A DNA stretch of 64,000 bases from an uncultured Brevinema sp. (GTDB lineage: Bacteria > Spirochaetota > Brevinematia > Brevinematales > Brevinemataceae): NCBI GenBank assembly GCA_947038195.1, contig CAMQVI010000001.1, positions 62,001 to 126,000 on the forward strand. Reading direction: 5' to 3'. Both the position numbers and the translations under genes were made by a program. Numbering within the stretch: position 1 is the stretch's first letter; the number at the start of each line of letters is the position of its first letter. Positions 1-9,572 of this stretch are shown here, piece after piece. Below the pieces are notes generated by a model. The model was not told the origin of the DNA. It made no database searches and saw nothing but the letters and a program-made list of their open reading frames with translations.

Positions 1-1453
1 CCCCAGCAAAAATACCTTCTTCAATGGTTTTAAAGATTCCTTTTTGTTCAATGATTTTAAGAAGCTCTGTAGCTTTTTGAAGTACTTCACTAGCTCTGTT
101 TACAATGAGTCCACCTTCTTTGAAGGTGATTTCATCACCGAAATCTTTCATGTTGTTGAAGATATATTTAGCATTTTCAATAGATAAAGCTCTATCAGAC
201 ATAAGAGGTGTGTGAATAGCCTCTGTAAGCATTCCCAAAAGATGCACTTTTTGACCTGTCATAATAGTAACCATATTGAATAAAGTGTCTTGTATATGCC
301 CTTTGAAGATATTACCTGTTTTGAATTTAGTAGGAGGCATATATTTTAGGGGAGCTTTAGGAAAAATTTCTCTTGCCAATTGAGCTTGAGATAATTCATA
401 AAGGAACCCATTTTCTGTTTGAGGATCTATTTCAAAAGCATGTCCTAAGCCCATTTGTTCTTCAGGAAGACCAGCAGATAAGGCAAATTGCTCGTTGATA
501 AATTGAGATGCCAATACGGTATGAGCTTCTTCAATGGCATCAGCCGTTGTAAGATAGTTATCTTCTCCAGTATTAATGATAACCCCTGCATAACCGTTGA
601 TAATACGGGAGAAAAATTGGTCAACGAGAGTTCTTTGCATATTAATATCTCTAAAGAGAATACCATATAAAGCATCGTTTAACATCATATCAAGACGTTC
701 GATAGCACCCATAGCAGCAATTTCAGGCATACATAGTCCAGAACAATAGTTACAAAGACGTACATAATGTCCTATTTCTTCTCCGACTTTATCTAAAGCG
801 GCTCTCATAATATTGAAGTTTTCTTGGGTAGCAAAAGTACCACCGAATCCTTCTGTAGTGGGTCCGTAAGGAACATAATCTAGTAAGGATTGTCCTGTCG
901 TACGAATTACGGCAATAACATCAGCTCCCTGTCTTGCTGCGGCGACTGCTTGAGTGATATCTTCATAGATATTACCAGTGGCTACAATTAAATAAAGGAA
1001 AGGACCTTCTGTATCTCCGTATTTTTTTAGGTAAGATTCTCTTGTTTCTCTATTGCCTTTGATTTTAGATACCATATCTTGAACAAGGGGCTCTAAAACC
1101 TTTGTGGTGTCAGCAACATCAAACCAATCTAATTTTGTGATATCTAATTCACCATTAGATACTTTTTCGGCAATTTCTTGAGGGGAAAGTTTAGTATGTA
1201 ACATTGCATTACCAATATACCTAGTAATACCTAGACTTAAATCACCATGTTCTTTAACATAGTCTACAAGGACGTTAGGAAGAGGCACTTCTACGCTATC
1301 TACTCCGTCAATTCCCAACAATCTACATATAGTTCTTTCTACGGTAACGGTACTATGCTTATCAATAAAACCCTGTACGTCGTTAGTGATTTTCTTGGCA
1401 GAGGAGCGAGCTTCGCTGACTAACTCCCAGTCGAGATTAAGCTTGTTTGTCAT
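1..1453 (-). CDS. kamD: Lysine 5,6-aminomutase alpha subunit (3' part missing, runs off left edge)
   Basis: Open minus-strand frame from ATG at 1453 (MTNKLNLDWELVSEARSSAKKITNDVQGFIDKHSTVTVERTICRLLGIDGVDSVEVPLPNVLVDYVKEHGDL...). Not in the ORF track because it has no stop in the window. Sits in a lysine-fermentation operon. Confidence 0.85.
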   Translation of the reverse strand, partial: MTNKLNLDWELVSEARSSAKKITNDVQGFIDKHSTVTVERTICRLLGIDGVDSVEVPLPNVLVDYVKEHGDLSLGITRYIGNAMLHTKLSPQEIAEKVSNGELDITKLDWFDVADTTKVLEPLVQDMVSKIKGNRETRESYLKKYGDTEGPFLYLIVATGNIYEDITQAVAAARQGADVIAVIRTTGQSLLDYVPYGPTTEGFGGTFATQENFNIMRAALDKVGEEIGHYVRLCNYCSGLCMPEIAAMGAIERLDMMLNDALYGILFRDINMQRTLVDQFFSRIINGYAGVIINTGEDNYLTTADAIEEAHTVLASQFINEQFALSAGLPEEQMGLGHAFEIDPQTENGFLYELSQAQLAREIFPKAPLKYMPPTKFKTGNIFKGHIQDTLFNMVTIMTGQKVHLLGMLTEAIHTPLMSDRALSIENAKYIFNNMKDFGDEITFKEGGLIVNRASEVLQKATELLKIIEQKGIFKTIEEGIFAG

Positions 1454-1456
1454 TTT

Positions 1457-2914
1457 TTACTCCTGTATATATTCTTTTTGTATAATTTCTTCTAGCTCTT
1501 TATCCAATCCTATTAATTGGGCTACGTGAAGGGCATCTCTAGGTACTATCTGACTATCTATTTTTTCTAGTCTATAATCCATATATTCTTGAATCACATT
1601 CAAAGAAGAAGAACCTAAAGAAATTTTCTTTTTCAGTTTCTCTAAATTGATATTTTTCAATCCCACTATTTGGTAATGGGCAGCTTTTGAATCAATAACA
1701 CCATCAAAATGGCTGGTAATAACAGAGATAGACGAAAATTTATTGAGGAAAGTAATAAGACCTTTTACAAATTTTTGACCTTCTTGAGGGTTGGTACCTC
1801 GAGCAAATTCATCAAAAACAACAAAACATTGTTTTAGTCTAAGTAAAGGGTAGATTCTTTTAAGTTTATAGATTTCAGCTCCAAAAGAACTAATACCTTG
1901 AGTAACATCTTGCATATCATCAGATACAAATTCAATAAATTCCATGAGCGATAATTTAGCCTCTTCCACGGCGACAAAAAATCCATAATGAAAGAGTAGT
2001 AGATTTTCTACAATTGTAGATAAGGCTACCGATTTCCCCCCCATATTGGCTCCTGTAATTACCGTAGTACCAGCTTTTAAGGAAATATTAATAGGAGTAT
2101 ACTGTTTTTTTTGATTTTCTAGCATTTCTTTTACTCTAATATTTACAAAACCTGTTCCTTCTACGAGAACTTTATCGTGTATAATAGTAGGTCGTTTACA
2201 CTGGTATTGTTCGGCGAAACGAACCTTAGCCATTGCAAAATCTAATTGAGCAAGCTGATTGATATTATGAATAAAGTCTTTAAGATGTACTTTCAGCTTT
2301 TCTGATAAACTTAGCCTAACTTCATATTCTTCTTTTTCTTCTCTAACAAGAATATATCCTCTTTCTTGAAGAAGGATTTTTTTAACATCCTCATCATCTG
2401 TTTTGAATATTTTTTGTTCTAAGACCTTTTTTTCGTCTCTAATCCCAGCTAACTTACTAGAATAAGCATTATAAAGATGGAAATGACCAATTTTTTCGTC
2501 ATTCGGGTCTAGGATTTTAATAACTTGTTCTAAGGATTTTAGAAAGTAGGATGACAGTTTGTCACCTTTTATTTTTAGATCCAAGCCTTCTACTATCATG
2601 GCTTGACCCTTGATTTCAAAGAGATCTACCTCATCAAAAATATAATTTTTGGTTCCATTTTCTAGGAGGTTTTTAATATTTTTAAGGGCAGACAAGTCAT
2701 GTTCTATTTCTTCAACGATACCTATATTTTCTTGTCTAAACAGAGATAGTTTTTCGAGTTTATCAAACTCTGCCTCTAACTTGTTTTCTTGACCTTTAAT
2801 AAAAGGCTTAATATCAACAAGTATTTTTTTTCCATAAGGAGAAAAAGGTTCTACTCTATCAAGTAAATTCTGGAAGGATAGGCGATCCAAACTCTTTTTA
2901 TCAATGAATCTCAT
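1457..2914 (-). CDS. kamB: MutS-like ATPase of the lysine-fermentation cluster (KamB-like)
   Basis: Walker A GANMGGKS, MutS-type VVFDEFARGTNPQEG and ITSHFD motifs; overlaps the upstream gene by 4 nt; inside the kam cluster. Confidence 0.7.
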   Translation of the reverse strand: MRFIDKKSLDRLSFQNLLDRVEPFSPYGKKILVDIKPFIKGQENKLEAEFDKLEKLSLFRQENIGIVEEIEHDLSALKNIKNLLENGTKNYIFDEVDLFEIKGQAMIVEGLDLKIKGDKLSSYFLKSLEQVIKILDPNDEKIGHFHLYNAYSSKLAGIRDEKKVLEQKIFKTDDEDVKKILLQERGYILVREEKEEYEVRLSLSEKLKVHLKDFIHNINQLAQLDFAMAKVRFAEQYQCKRPTIIHDKVLVEGTGFVNIRVKEMLENQKKQYTPINISLKAGTTVITGANMGGKSVALSTIVENLLLFHYGFFVAVEEAKLSLMEFIEFVSDDMQDVTQGISSFGAEIYKLKRIYPLLRLKQCFVVFDEFARGTNPQEGQKFVKGLITFLNKFSSISVITSHFDGVIDSKAAHYQIVGLKNINLEKLKKKISLGSSSLNVIQEYMDYRLEKIDSQIVPRDALHVAQLIGLDKELEEIIQKEYIQE

Positions 2915-3927
2915 GATTTCTCCCTCATGTTAATAACAGGTACAGAGATATTTTGTTCTAAAGAATCTTTAAATCCTTGATTGTCAAAATAATAATTACC
3001 TTTAGGACTGTAGGGGTTATAGCTGACAAATAATAGATTTAAGGGATTAATAATCTTAAAATGAATACCACAGGCTAGAGATTTTTTGTAGTTGGAGTGA
3101 GAAATGAAAAACTTAGTCCCATCTAAGGCAATACAGTCTATATCCTTAAAACTTTTCCTATGTTTAATAAGATTTTCTATGAACATATCTGTAATAGCAG
3201 ATTTAATGGCTATAGCTTTAGTATTTTCGCTTAGTACCAACTTTATTTTATTTTGCACGTCTATGATTCCTGTGACCTCAATAGGGGTACAAGTATTATC
3301 GTTATCAATGACACATAAAGAGTGTTTTTCAAATAAATCTAGTATAGAATCTCGCAATTTCGGGTCTACTTTGGGTAGAGATAGTGTTTCTACTAGCTGA
3401 GTGGTTTTATCGACTACAGTATGCATATTCTTAGAAAGACTAGCTCCTGTCGCTAATATTGTACCATCAGATACAATAGCACTAGAACTTCTACTTAAAG
3501 CACCATCTAAAATCATCAATTCACAGCCCAATTTTTTCATTTTTTCTAAGACTTTTTTATTTTGACTATTAAAAGAAGCCCCCGCCAAATCTATATATCC
3601 AGCAGATAAAGCTCTTACGATAATAATTTCTCCCATAGGGGTAGTAAAGCCTGTAGAATAAAGAATTTCTTTAGTAATATCACAAGATTGAAGACAATCT
3701 CTTGCAGTAGCAATAATGGTATTAGGATAAACGTAAATACGGGGTTTGGCTGTGCTAGTAACAACATCAACTTCCTCCCCGTCTCTACCTATAGAACTTA
3801 ACCCTATAATTTTTTTATCACCGATTTCCTCGATGAGTCTATTTAAACTAGTAGTTTTGCCTGTATTTTTATCCATACCAATAATTGAAATGTACTGACA
3901 CTTTTCAATTAATTGATAAATGGTCAT
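2911..3927 (-). CDS. kamC: P-loop protein of the lysine-fermentation cluster (KamC-like)
   Basis: Walker A-like GMDKNTGKTTSLNR near the N terminus; position between kamA and the MutS-like gene. Confidence 0.6.
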   Translation of the reverse strand: MTIYQLIEKCQYISIIGMDKNTGKTTSLNRLIEEIGDKKIIGLSSIGRDGEEVDVVTSTAKPRIYVYPNTIIATARDCLQSCDITKEILYSTGFTTPMGEIIIVRALSAGYIDLAGASFNSQNKKVLEKMKKLGCELMILDGALSRSSSAIVSDGTILATGASLSKNMHTVVDKTTQLVETLSLPKVDPKLRDSILDLFEKHSLCVIDNDNTCTPIEVTGIIDVQNKIKLVLSENTKAIAIKSAITDMFIENLIKHRKSFKDIDCIALDGTKFFISHSNYKKSLACGIHFKIINPLNLLFVSYNPYSPKGNYYFDNQGFKDSLEQNISVPVINMREKS

Positions 3928-3935
3928 CTCATCCC

Positions 3936-5171
3936 CTAATGGTGTGATCTATCTCTTCGAGCTAATTCTGTTGGCTCAAGATTTAACAATGCACCACTAA
4001 GAAGTTTAGATACCCCACCGTTTGTTTTATGAGCTTTACAATCAGGACATGAACATTCGGATTTATAAGGTTCTGGCTCTGTATATGTTGCAATAACACC
4101 TTCAAAGTTTCTTAGGACGACTCTTTGAGTTCCTTGAGAAATGATATATTGAGGCATTACAGGGATTTTACCACCACCACCTGGTGCATCCACCACAAAA
4201 GTAGGGACAGCATATCCAGAAGTATGACCTCTTAATCCTTCTATGATTTCTATTCCTTTAGATACTGTTGTTCTAAAATGTTCTAATCCATTAGATAAAT
4301 CACATTGATAAATATAATAAGGTCTTACTCTATTTTTAACAAGTTCATGTACTAAGTTTTTCATGATATGGATACAATCATTTACTCCTCTGAGTAAGAC
4401 GGATTGATTTCCTAAAGGAATACCTGCATCAGCTAATAATTGGCAAGCACGTCTTGTTTCAGGAGTTATTTCATTAGGATGGTTGAAGTGCATATTTAAC
4501 CAAATAGGATGATATTTTTTAAGCATATCTGCAAGCTCTGGCGTAACACGTTGAGGACATACAATAGGAGTTCTAGTACCAATACGGATAATTTCAACAT
4601 GGGGAATAGCACGTAATTTAGAAATAATATCTTCTAAAATTTCGTCGGATACCAATAGAGCATCTCCACCAGAAAGAAGAACATCTCTAATTACAGGTGT
4701 TTTTTTAATATATGCTATAGCTTTATCGATTCTTTCCATAGGCATTCCTGCATCTTGTTGACCTACTAGACGTCTACGGGTACAGAAACGACAATACATG
4801 GAACACATATCTGTAATAAGTAATAAAACTCTATCAGGATAACGGTGTGTTAATCCTGGGACTGGAGAATCACCATCCTCATGTAAAGGATCGTCAATAT
4901 CAGCTTCGGAATGATGTACTTCAGCTTTTGTAGGGATTGATTGTCTTCTAATAGGACAATTTTTATCTGCTGCATCAATAAGAGAAAAATAATATGGTGT
5001 TACTCCAAATTTCAAAGTTTCCATTGTTTGTGTAATACCCTCAGCTTCTTCTGGGGTAATATTAATGCGACTAGCAACATCTTCTACTTTACTAACTCTA
5101 TTTTGTACTTGCCAATGCCAATCGTTCCATTGCGCATCAGTTACATCTGGGAAATATTTTTTTCTAGACAT
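3936..5171 (-). CDS. kamA: L-lysine 2,3-aminomutase (radical SAM)
   Basis: CSMYCRFCTRRR radical-SAM motif, DVLLSGGDALL, YYIYQCDLSNGLEHFRT, PTFVVDAPGGGGK. Confidence 0.95.
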   Translation of the reverse strand: MSRKKYFPDVTDAQWNDWHWQVQNRVSKVEDVASRINITPEEAEGITQTMETLKFGVTPYYFSLIDAADKNCPIRRQSIPTKAEVHHSEADIDDPLHEDGDSPVPGLTHRYPDRVLLLITDMCSMYCRFCTRRRLVGQQDAGMPMERIDKAIAYIKKTPVIRDVLLSGGDALLVSDEILEDIISKLRAIPHVEIIRIGTRTPIVCPQRVTPELADMLKKYHPIWLNMHFNHPNEITPETRRACQLLADAGIPLGNQSVLLRGVNDCIHIMKNLVHELVKNRVRPYYIYQCDLSNGLEHFRTTVSKGIEIIEGLRGHTSGYAVPTFVVDAPGGGGKIPVMPQYIISQGTQRVVLRNFEGVIATYTEPEPYKSECSCPDCKAHKTNGGVSKLLSGALLNLEPTELARRDRSHH

Positions 5172-5213
5172 GTTTGTCTCCTTGTTTGTAGTATTTTTTA
5201 ATCAATCTGTATT

Positions 5214-6251
5214 TTAAAGATATAATTCATGAAAAATATCTCTTAAAGCTTCGTTTTCAACAAGCTCGGAAAGGGTGATTTCAGCATGGTCTTTGGTATA
5301 ACCATTTCCCATAATCATAGTTACGTCTTTTCCAACGCCTTCTGCACCAAGAGCTGCCTTGGTAAACATAGTAGCCATAGAGAAGAAATATGCTACACCA
5401 TTATCCTTAACAGGCAATATAGTAGACATTTCGGTATTTCCTACGTTTACACAGTTAATAGCAAGATCAACTTCTTGACCGTTGTTATGTTCTAAGACAC
5501 TGTTCAACACATCAAGAGATTTAGTAGCATCACCAATAATAATAGTAATACGTTTATCAACACGAGCTAAAAGAGCTCTTTCTTGCTCGTTTCTTACGAG
5601 AGCGAGAACTTTCCCTGTAGGACCAACTCTTTTAACAGCTTCATAACAACAAAGCATACCAGATTTGCCTGCTCCACCTAATATAAGGACGGATTGGCTG
5701 GGTTTAACCATTTTGGCGACTTGTGCAGGAGCACCAGCTACGTCAAGAGCTGCTAGAGCAAGGTTTTCAGACATATCTTTAGGAAGGATAGCATAAATAC
5801 CACTTTCAAAAAGAATCGCTTTACCTTTAATCTCTACTCTGTCAATATCAGGTTTAATATCGATAATTTTTTCTATTTTTAGAGGGGTAAGAGATAGGGA
5901 TACTAAAGTAGCTATCTTATCACCTTCTTTTAAGGGGATTTTGCCTTTCAAATCAGCACCAATTTTTTCTACCGTACCAATAAGCATTCCACCAGATCCT
6001 GTGACTGGGTTTTGCATTTTGCCTTTTTCTTCTACAATTTCGAGGATTCGTTTTTTTATTTTTTCGATATCCTCATGACACTCTTCTTCTATTTGGGTAA
6101 AAGAAGCTGAGTCAATATTGAGAGCTTGCACATCGATTAATATTTCATTGGAAAAAATTTCCATGTTGTTATCAATCTTTGTGGCAGCTTGAGGAAGAGT
6201 AGAGCTAGGGGTAATAACTCTGTGAGTCCCATATTTACAAGCTTTTTTCAT
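5214..6251 (-). CDS. kdd: L-erythro-3,5-diaminohexanoate dehydrogenase
   Basis: MKKACKYGTHRVITPSSTLPQAATKIDN, NAD-binding ILGGAGKSGMLCCYEA; operon context. Confidence 0.9.
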   Translation of the reverse strand: MKKACKYGTHRVITPSSTLPQAATKIDNNMEIFSNEILIDVQALNIDSASFTQIEEECHEDIEKIKKRILEIVEEKGKMQNPVTGSGGMLIGTVEKIGADLKGKIPLKEGDKIATLVSLSLTPLKIEKIIDIKPDIDRVEIKGKAILFESGIYAILPKDMSENLALAALDVAGAPAQVAKMVKPSQSVLILGGAGKSGMLCCYEAVKRVGPTGKVLALVRNEQERALLARVDKRITIIIGDATKSLDVLNSVLEHNNGQEVDLAINCVNVGNTEMSTILPVKDNGVAYFFSMATMFTKAALGAEGVGKDVTMIMGNGYTKDHAEITLSELVENEALRDIFHELYL

Positions 6252-6274
6252 TATATTACCTCTTTAATATTATA

Positions 6275-7108
6275 TTATTTTTTGAGTCCTAAAATCTCTC
6301 TTGCTTCTTTAGGAGTAGCAATTTCTCTTCCTAATTCTTTGGCAAGACGTACGATTTTTTGAACTAATTCTCCGTTGGATTGAGCAAGTTTTCCTTTTTC
6401 TATGTAGATATTATCTTCTAAACCCACTCTTACATGTCCACCATTAATAATAGCAGCGGCAGCAAGAGAAAATTCAAATCGACCTATCCCAGCCACAGAA
6501 AATGTAGAATTAGCAGGAAGGCTCTCTTGTAGAAAAATAAATTCTCTAAGAGTTCCACCAATACCACCATTGATTCCCATAACAAAACTAAAATGCATAG
6601 GGCTATTAATATAACCTTTTTTAGAAAGACGAATCGCCGTATCGATCATGCTTTTATCAAAACACTCAATCTCAGGTTTCACCTTTTTTTCTTGCATTTT
6701 TTTAGCAAATTCAATGATTGTATTTTCAGAATTGACAAAAATCTCATCGCCTCCGAAATTAAGGGTGCCACAATCTAAAGTAGCCATTTCTGGAGATAAT
6801 TCCACAGGCTGTAAGCGTTCACTACTGGACATACCTACAGCACCTCCTGTAGAAACTTGTACAATTGCCTCAGGACATTTTGCTTGAATAGCTGTAATAC
6901 ATTCTTTATATCTTTCTTTAGATTGAGTGGGGGTGCCATTATCTTCTCTTACATGAAGATGGATAATGGCTGCCCCTGCCTCATAAGCAGAATAAGCTTC
7001 TCGAACACATTCTTCTACGGTATAAGGTACAGCAGGAGAATGCTCCTTCGTAACTTCTGCCCCAGATATAGCAGCAGTAATAATTAATTTTTCCATGTAA
7101 CCACTCAA
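6275..7108 (-). CDS. kce: 3-keto-5-aminohexanoate cleavage enzyme (BKACE family)
   Basis: EKLIITAAISGAEVTKEHSPAVPYT, AAIIHLHVREDNGTPTQS, HVRVGLEDN; operon context. Start may be the internal Met at MEKL. Confidence 0.92.
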   Translation of the reverse strand: MSGYMEKLIITAAISGAEVTKEHSPAVPYTVEECVREAYSAYEAGAAIIHLHVREDNGTPTQSKERYKECITAIQAKCPEAIVQVSTGGAVGMSSSERLQPVELSPEMATLDCGTLNFGGDEIFVNSENTIIEFAKKMQEKKVKPEIECFDKSMIDTAIRLSKKGYINSPMHFSFVMGINGGIGGTLREFIFLQESLPANSTFSVAGIGRFEFSLAAAAIINGGHVRVGLEDNIYIEKGKLAQSNGELVQKIVRLAKELGREIATPKEAREILGLKK

Positions 7109-7110
7109 AT

Positions 7111-7494
7111 TTATTTTTTTCTTTGTTTGGCTTTAGGAGTAACACAAGTACCACTAGCACGACAAACAATAATAGGCGCATCTAAAACATCAGCAGCTGA
7201 ATCAGAAATGTCAGGTCTAGGGACAATGACTTTTCTTGCTTCAAAAACCATTTTTCGGGAGGAATTGCCTGTTTCGACAATCTCTCCGACGGCTTCAATA
7301 AAATCTCCAGCATAGACAGGGGCCATAAACTCTACAGAGTCATAAGCTTTGAATAAACCCTCGTCTCCGTCTTGTAAAATGAGTAATTCTGTAGCTACAT
7401 CTCCAAATAATTGGAGCATTTTAGCTCCGTCTACAAGATTTCCCCCATAGTGAGCATCGTGTAGGCTCATACGCATTCTTATCATTGATTTCAT
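7111..7494 (-). CDS. kal: 3-aminobutyryl-CoA ammonia lyase (hot-dog fold)
   Basis: [34 protein letters not shown]; operon position next to kce. Confidence 0.85.
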   Translation of the reverse strand: MKSMIRMRMSLHDAHYGGNLVDGAKMLQLFGDVATELLILQDGDEGLFKAYDSVEFMAPVYAGDFIEAVGEIVETGNSSRKMVFEARKVIVPRPDISDSAADVLDAPIIVCRASGTCVTPKAKQRKK

Positions 7495-7511
7495 TGTATC
7501 TCCTTAAATAA

Positions 7512-8945
7512 TTATTTTGCTAAAGAAAGTTTTTCTTGTTCTGCTTTCTCTTGATCTATAGTAGTCATAGTCCATCCAATATAAGCAACAAAGATAGAGA
7601 AAATGGGCATTAAGATGTTAAAGAAAGAGTAAGGGATATAGGTCCAATTTGCTAATCCTAAAGTAGCGATAAAATAAGCACCACAAGTATTCCAAGGAAC
7701 AAATACAGAAGTTATTGTAGCAGAATCTTGTACGGCACGGGATAGATTTTTGGATGCTAAATTGTATTTTGCATAAGTTTCTTTGAACATTTGGGAGTCC
7801 ATCAAAATAGCAACATATTGATCAGGAACAAGGAAATTTAGGAGGAATCCTGTGAAAACAGTAGCTCCAACCAAACTACCTACACCATGTACTAATTTAA
7901 TAATAGCTTCGGTAAGAAGGGTAGTTACTTTTGTAACTTCAAAGATACCACTTACAAATGATACGCCCATAATTAAAGCAATAGTATTAGCCATACCTGC
8001 AAGTCCACCACGGGAAAGAAGGTTATCGATCATTGCATTTCCTGTGTCAACACTAGTACCGTAATGCATAGCACCGATAATCTCAGACATGGTAATTCCT
8101 TCTTGGGCAAAAAGAGCCGCAACTCCACCTAAAAGAGCACCACAAAATAATCCTGGGATAGCAGGAACTTTCATCATTACAATACCAATAACAATTACGG
8201 GAACAAGAAGTAACCATGGGGAAATGTTATAGTTAGCTTGTAATACTTCTAACATGGTTGTAATAGTATCAGTTTGAGCAGCTCCTCCTGGAAGATTAAA
8301 TCCAAGTATAAAGTACCCAATTAATGCTATTATAAATACAGGAATAGATGTTTTAAGCATGTGTTTGATATGTTCGATAAGGTTAGATCCGACAATAGCA
8401 CAACAGAGGTTGGATGTGTCAGAAAGAGGGGATAATTTGTCTCCGAAGTATGCTCCAGAAATAACAGCACCACCTGTCATGTAAAGAGGAACACCTAATC
8501 CTTCTCCAATACCTACCAAAGCAACACCAACAGTACCAGCAGTAGTCCAAGAAGACCCTGTAGGAACGGAAACACAAGCACAAAGCAACATAGCGGTAGC
8601 TAAGAAGTATTGAGGGTGGATTAATTGTAATCCATAGTAAATCATAGCAGGAACAACACCAGACAAAATCCAAGTGGCAATTACCATACCAATAATATAA
8701 AGAAGTATCATAGCAACAGAAAGAGAGCGAATAGAATCAAAGATGGCTGATTCCAATACTTCCCATCGGTATTTCATAACAAAAACGGTATAAGCAGCAA
8801 TCATCATTCCTGCTACAAATAGCAAGGGGTGAACTTCTACTTTAGCAACAACTAGCCCGTAAGCGAGACAGGCGACAAGAATGCCTAATAGTACAACCAC
8901 ATCGAGCATTGTCGTGGGTCTGGGGGAATTTTTTTCGTGATTCAT
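7512..8945 (-). CDS. NhaC-family transporter, first gene of the lysine operon (Na+/H+ antiporter or LysW-type lysine transporter)
   Basis: Polytopic protein with NhaC-type segments (FGDKLSPLSDTSNL, VPWNTCGAYFIATLG). Confidence 0.85.
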   Translation of the reverse strand: MNHEKNSPRPTTMLDVVVLLGILVACLAYGLVVAKVEVHPLLFVAGMMIAAYTVFVMKYRWEVLESAIFDSIRSLSVAMILLYIIGMVIATWILSGVVPAMIYYGLQLIHPQYFLATAMLLCACVSVPTGSSWTTAGTVGVALVGIGEGLGVPLYMTGGAVISGAYFGDKLSPLSDTSNLCCAIVGSNLIEHIKHMLKTSIPVFIIALIGYFILGFNLPGGAAQTDTITTMLEVLQANYNISPWLLLVPVIVIGIVMMKVPAIPGLFCGALLGGVAALFAQEGITMSEIIGAMHYGTSVDTGNAMIDNLLSRGGLAGMANTIALIMGVSFVSGIFEVTKVTTLLTEAIIKLVHGVGSLVGATVFTGFLLNFLVPDQYVAILMDSQMFKETYAKYNLASKNLSRAVQDSATITSVFVPWNTCGAYFIATLGLANWTYIPYSFFNILMPIFSIFVAYIGWTMTTIDQEKAEQEKLSLAK

Positions 8946-9379
8946 AATTGAATCCTCCTATAAATAGTATATAAAATCAAATTTTAATTTTTATAACTTG
9001 TAGTGGCTTTTCGAAAATGATTACTATTCCAAGCCTCTTATTGAACATTCTAAAATTCTCCCATAAGGAGAGGCTAGTATTATTGCTAAGATAAATTCTA
9101 ATTTTTCACAGATTTCTTCCTGAAAATAAAAAAACTTTAATCTTATTTATACAGGACACTAAATTTAAAAATAAAATACTCAATCAAAAACAATCTAAAA
9201 TACCTTGAAATAAAGTTATAATAGATATTTTGACTAATATCAAATTTTATAGGCGGATGTAGTTAGAAAACAACTCTAATTTAAAATACTACTTTACTGA
9301 GGTCTCCCCCTATGTGTATACAAAAAGCACCAAAATCTTCAGGAAAAGCCCCGATATTAATTTTATTAAAACCTCATTG
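8946..9379 (-). promoter_or_regulatory. Long (~430 nt) structured 5' leader of the lysine operon
   Basis: Lies between a consensus promoter and the nhaC-like start; contains complementary arms TGAGGT(9298-9303)/ACCTCA(9371-9376) and AGCCTCT(9032-9038)/AGAGGCT(9069-9075). Confidence 0.55.
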
Positions 9380-9385
9380 TTATTA

Positions 9386-9413
9386 ATTATAAGGTATTTT
9401 TTATTTTTGTCAA
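9386..9413 (-). promoter_or_regulatory. Sigma70-type promoter of the lysine operon
   Basis: Minus strand TTGACA - 16 nt - TATAAT. Confidence 0.8.
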
Positions 9414-9483
9414 GCCTTATTTGCTTATAGGTGAAAATCCCTACGTGGCTTTATTAATCCTATCTATAAACATGTTTTTATTA

Positions 9484-9517
9484 AAAACCCTGCCTATTTT
9501 ATAGGCAGGGTTTTTAA
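9484..9517 (-). terminator. Rho-independent terminator (can work in both directions)
   Basis: AAAAACCCTGCCTATTTTATAGGCAGGGTTTTT, downstream of the 9573 gene. Confidence 0.8.
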
Positions 9518-9572
9518 TAACTAATAATTAGTATATTATCGAAAAAATGAGCAAATAATTAAGGAATTTTTC

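Noticed and set aside
445-675. Short ORFs (445-675, 488-670) and the many other 60-140 aa antisense ORFs in the track
   Set aside because: They lie inside well-supported genes (here kamD) on the other strand or in another frame and show no recognisable domain.
6981-7181. 66-aa ORF rich in [10 protein letters not shown]
   Set aside because: Out-of-frame reading of the kal/kce junction.
9297-9376. Possible lysine (L-box) or glycine riboswitch in the lysine operon leader
   Set aside because: Some similarity (CTGAAG...CTCAGTAAAG) but the conserved cores of either class are not present by eye; kept only as an unclassified structured leader pending cmscan.
9425-9460. GGTGAAAATCCCTACGTGGC on the plus strand resembles part of a cobalamin riboswitch
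   Set aside because: No GCAACTG-type core or B12 box follows, and it lies on the opposite strand from the lysine operon and upstream of its promoter.
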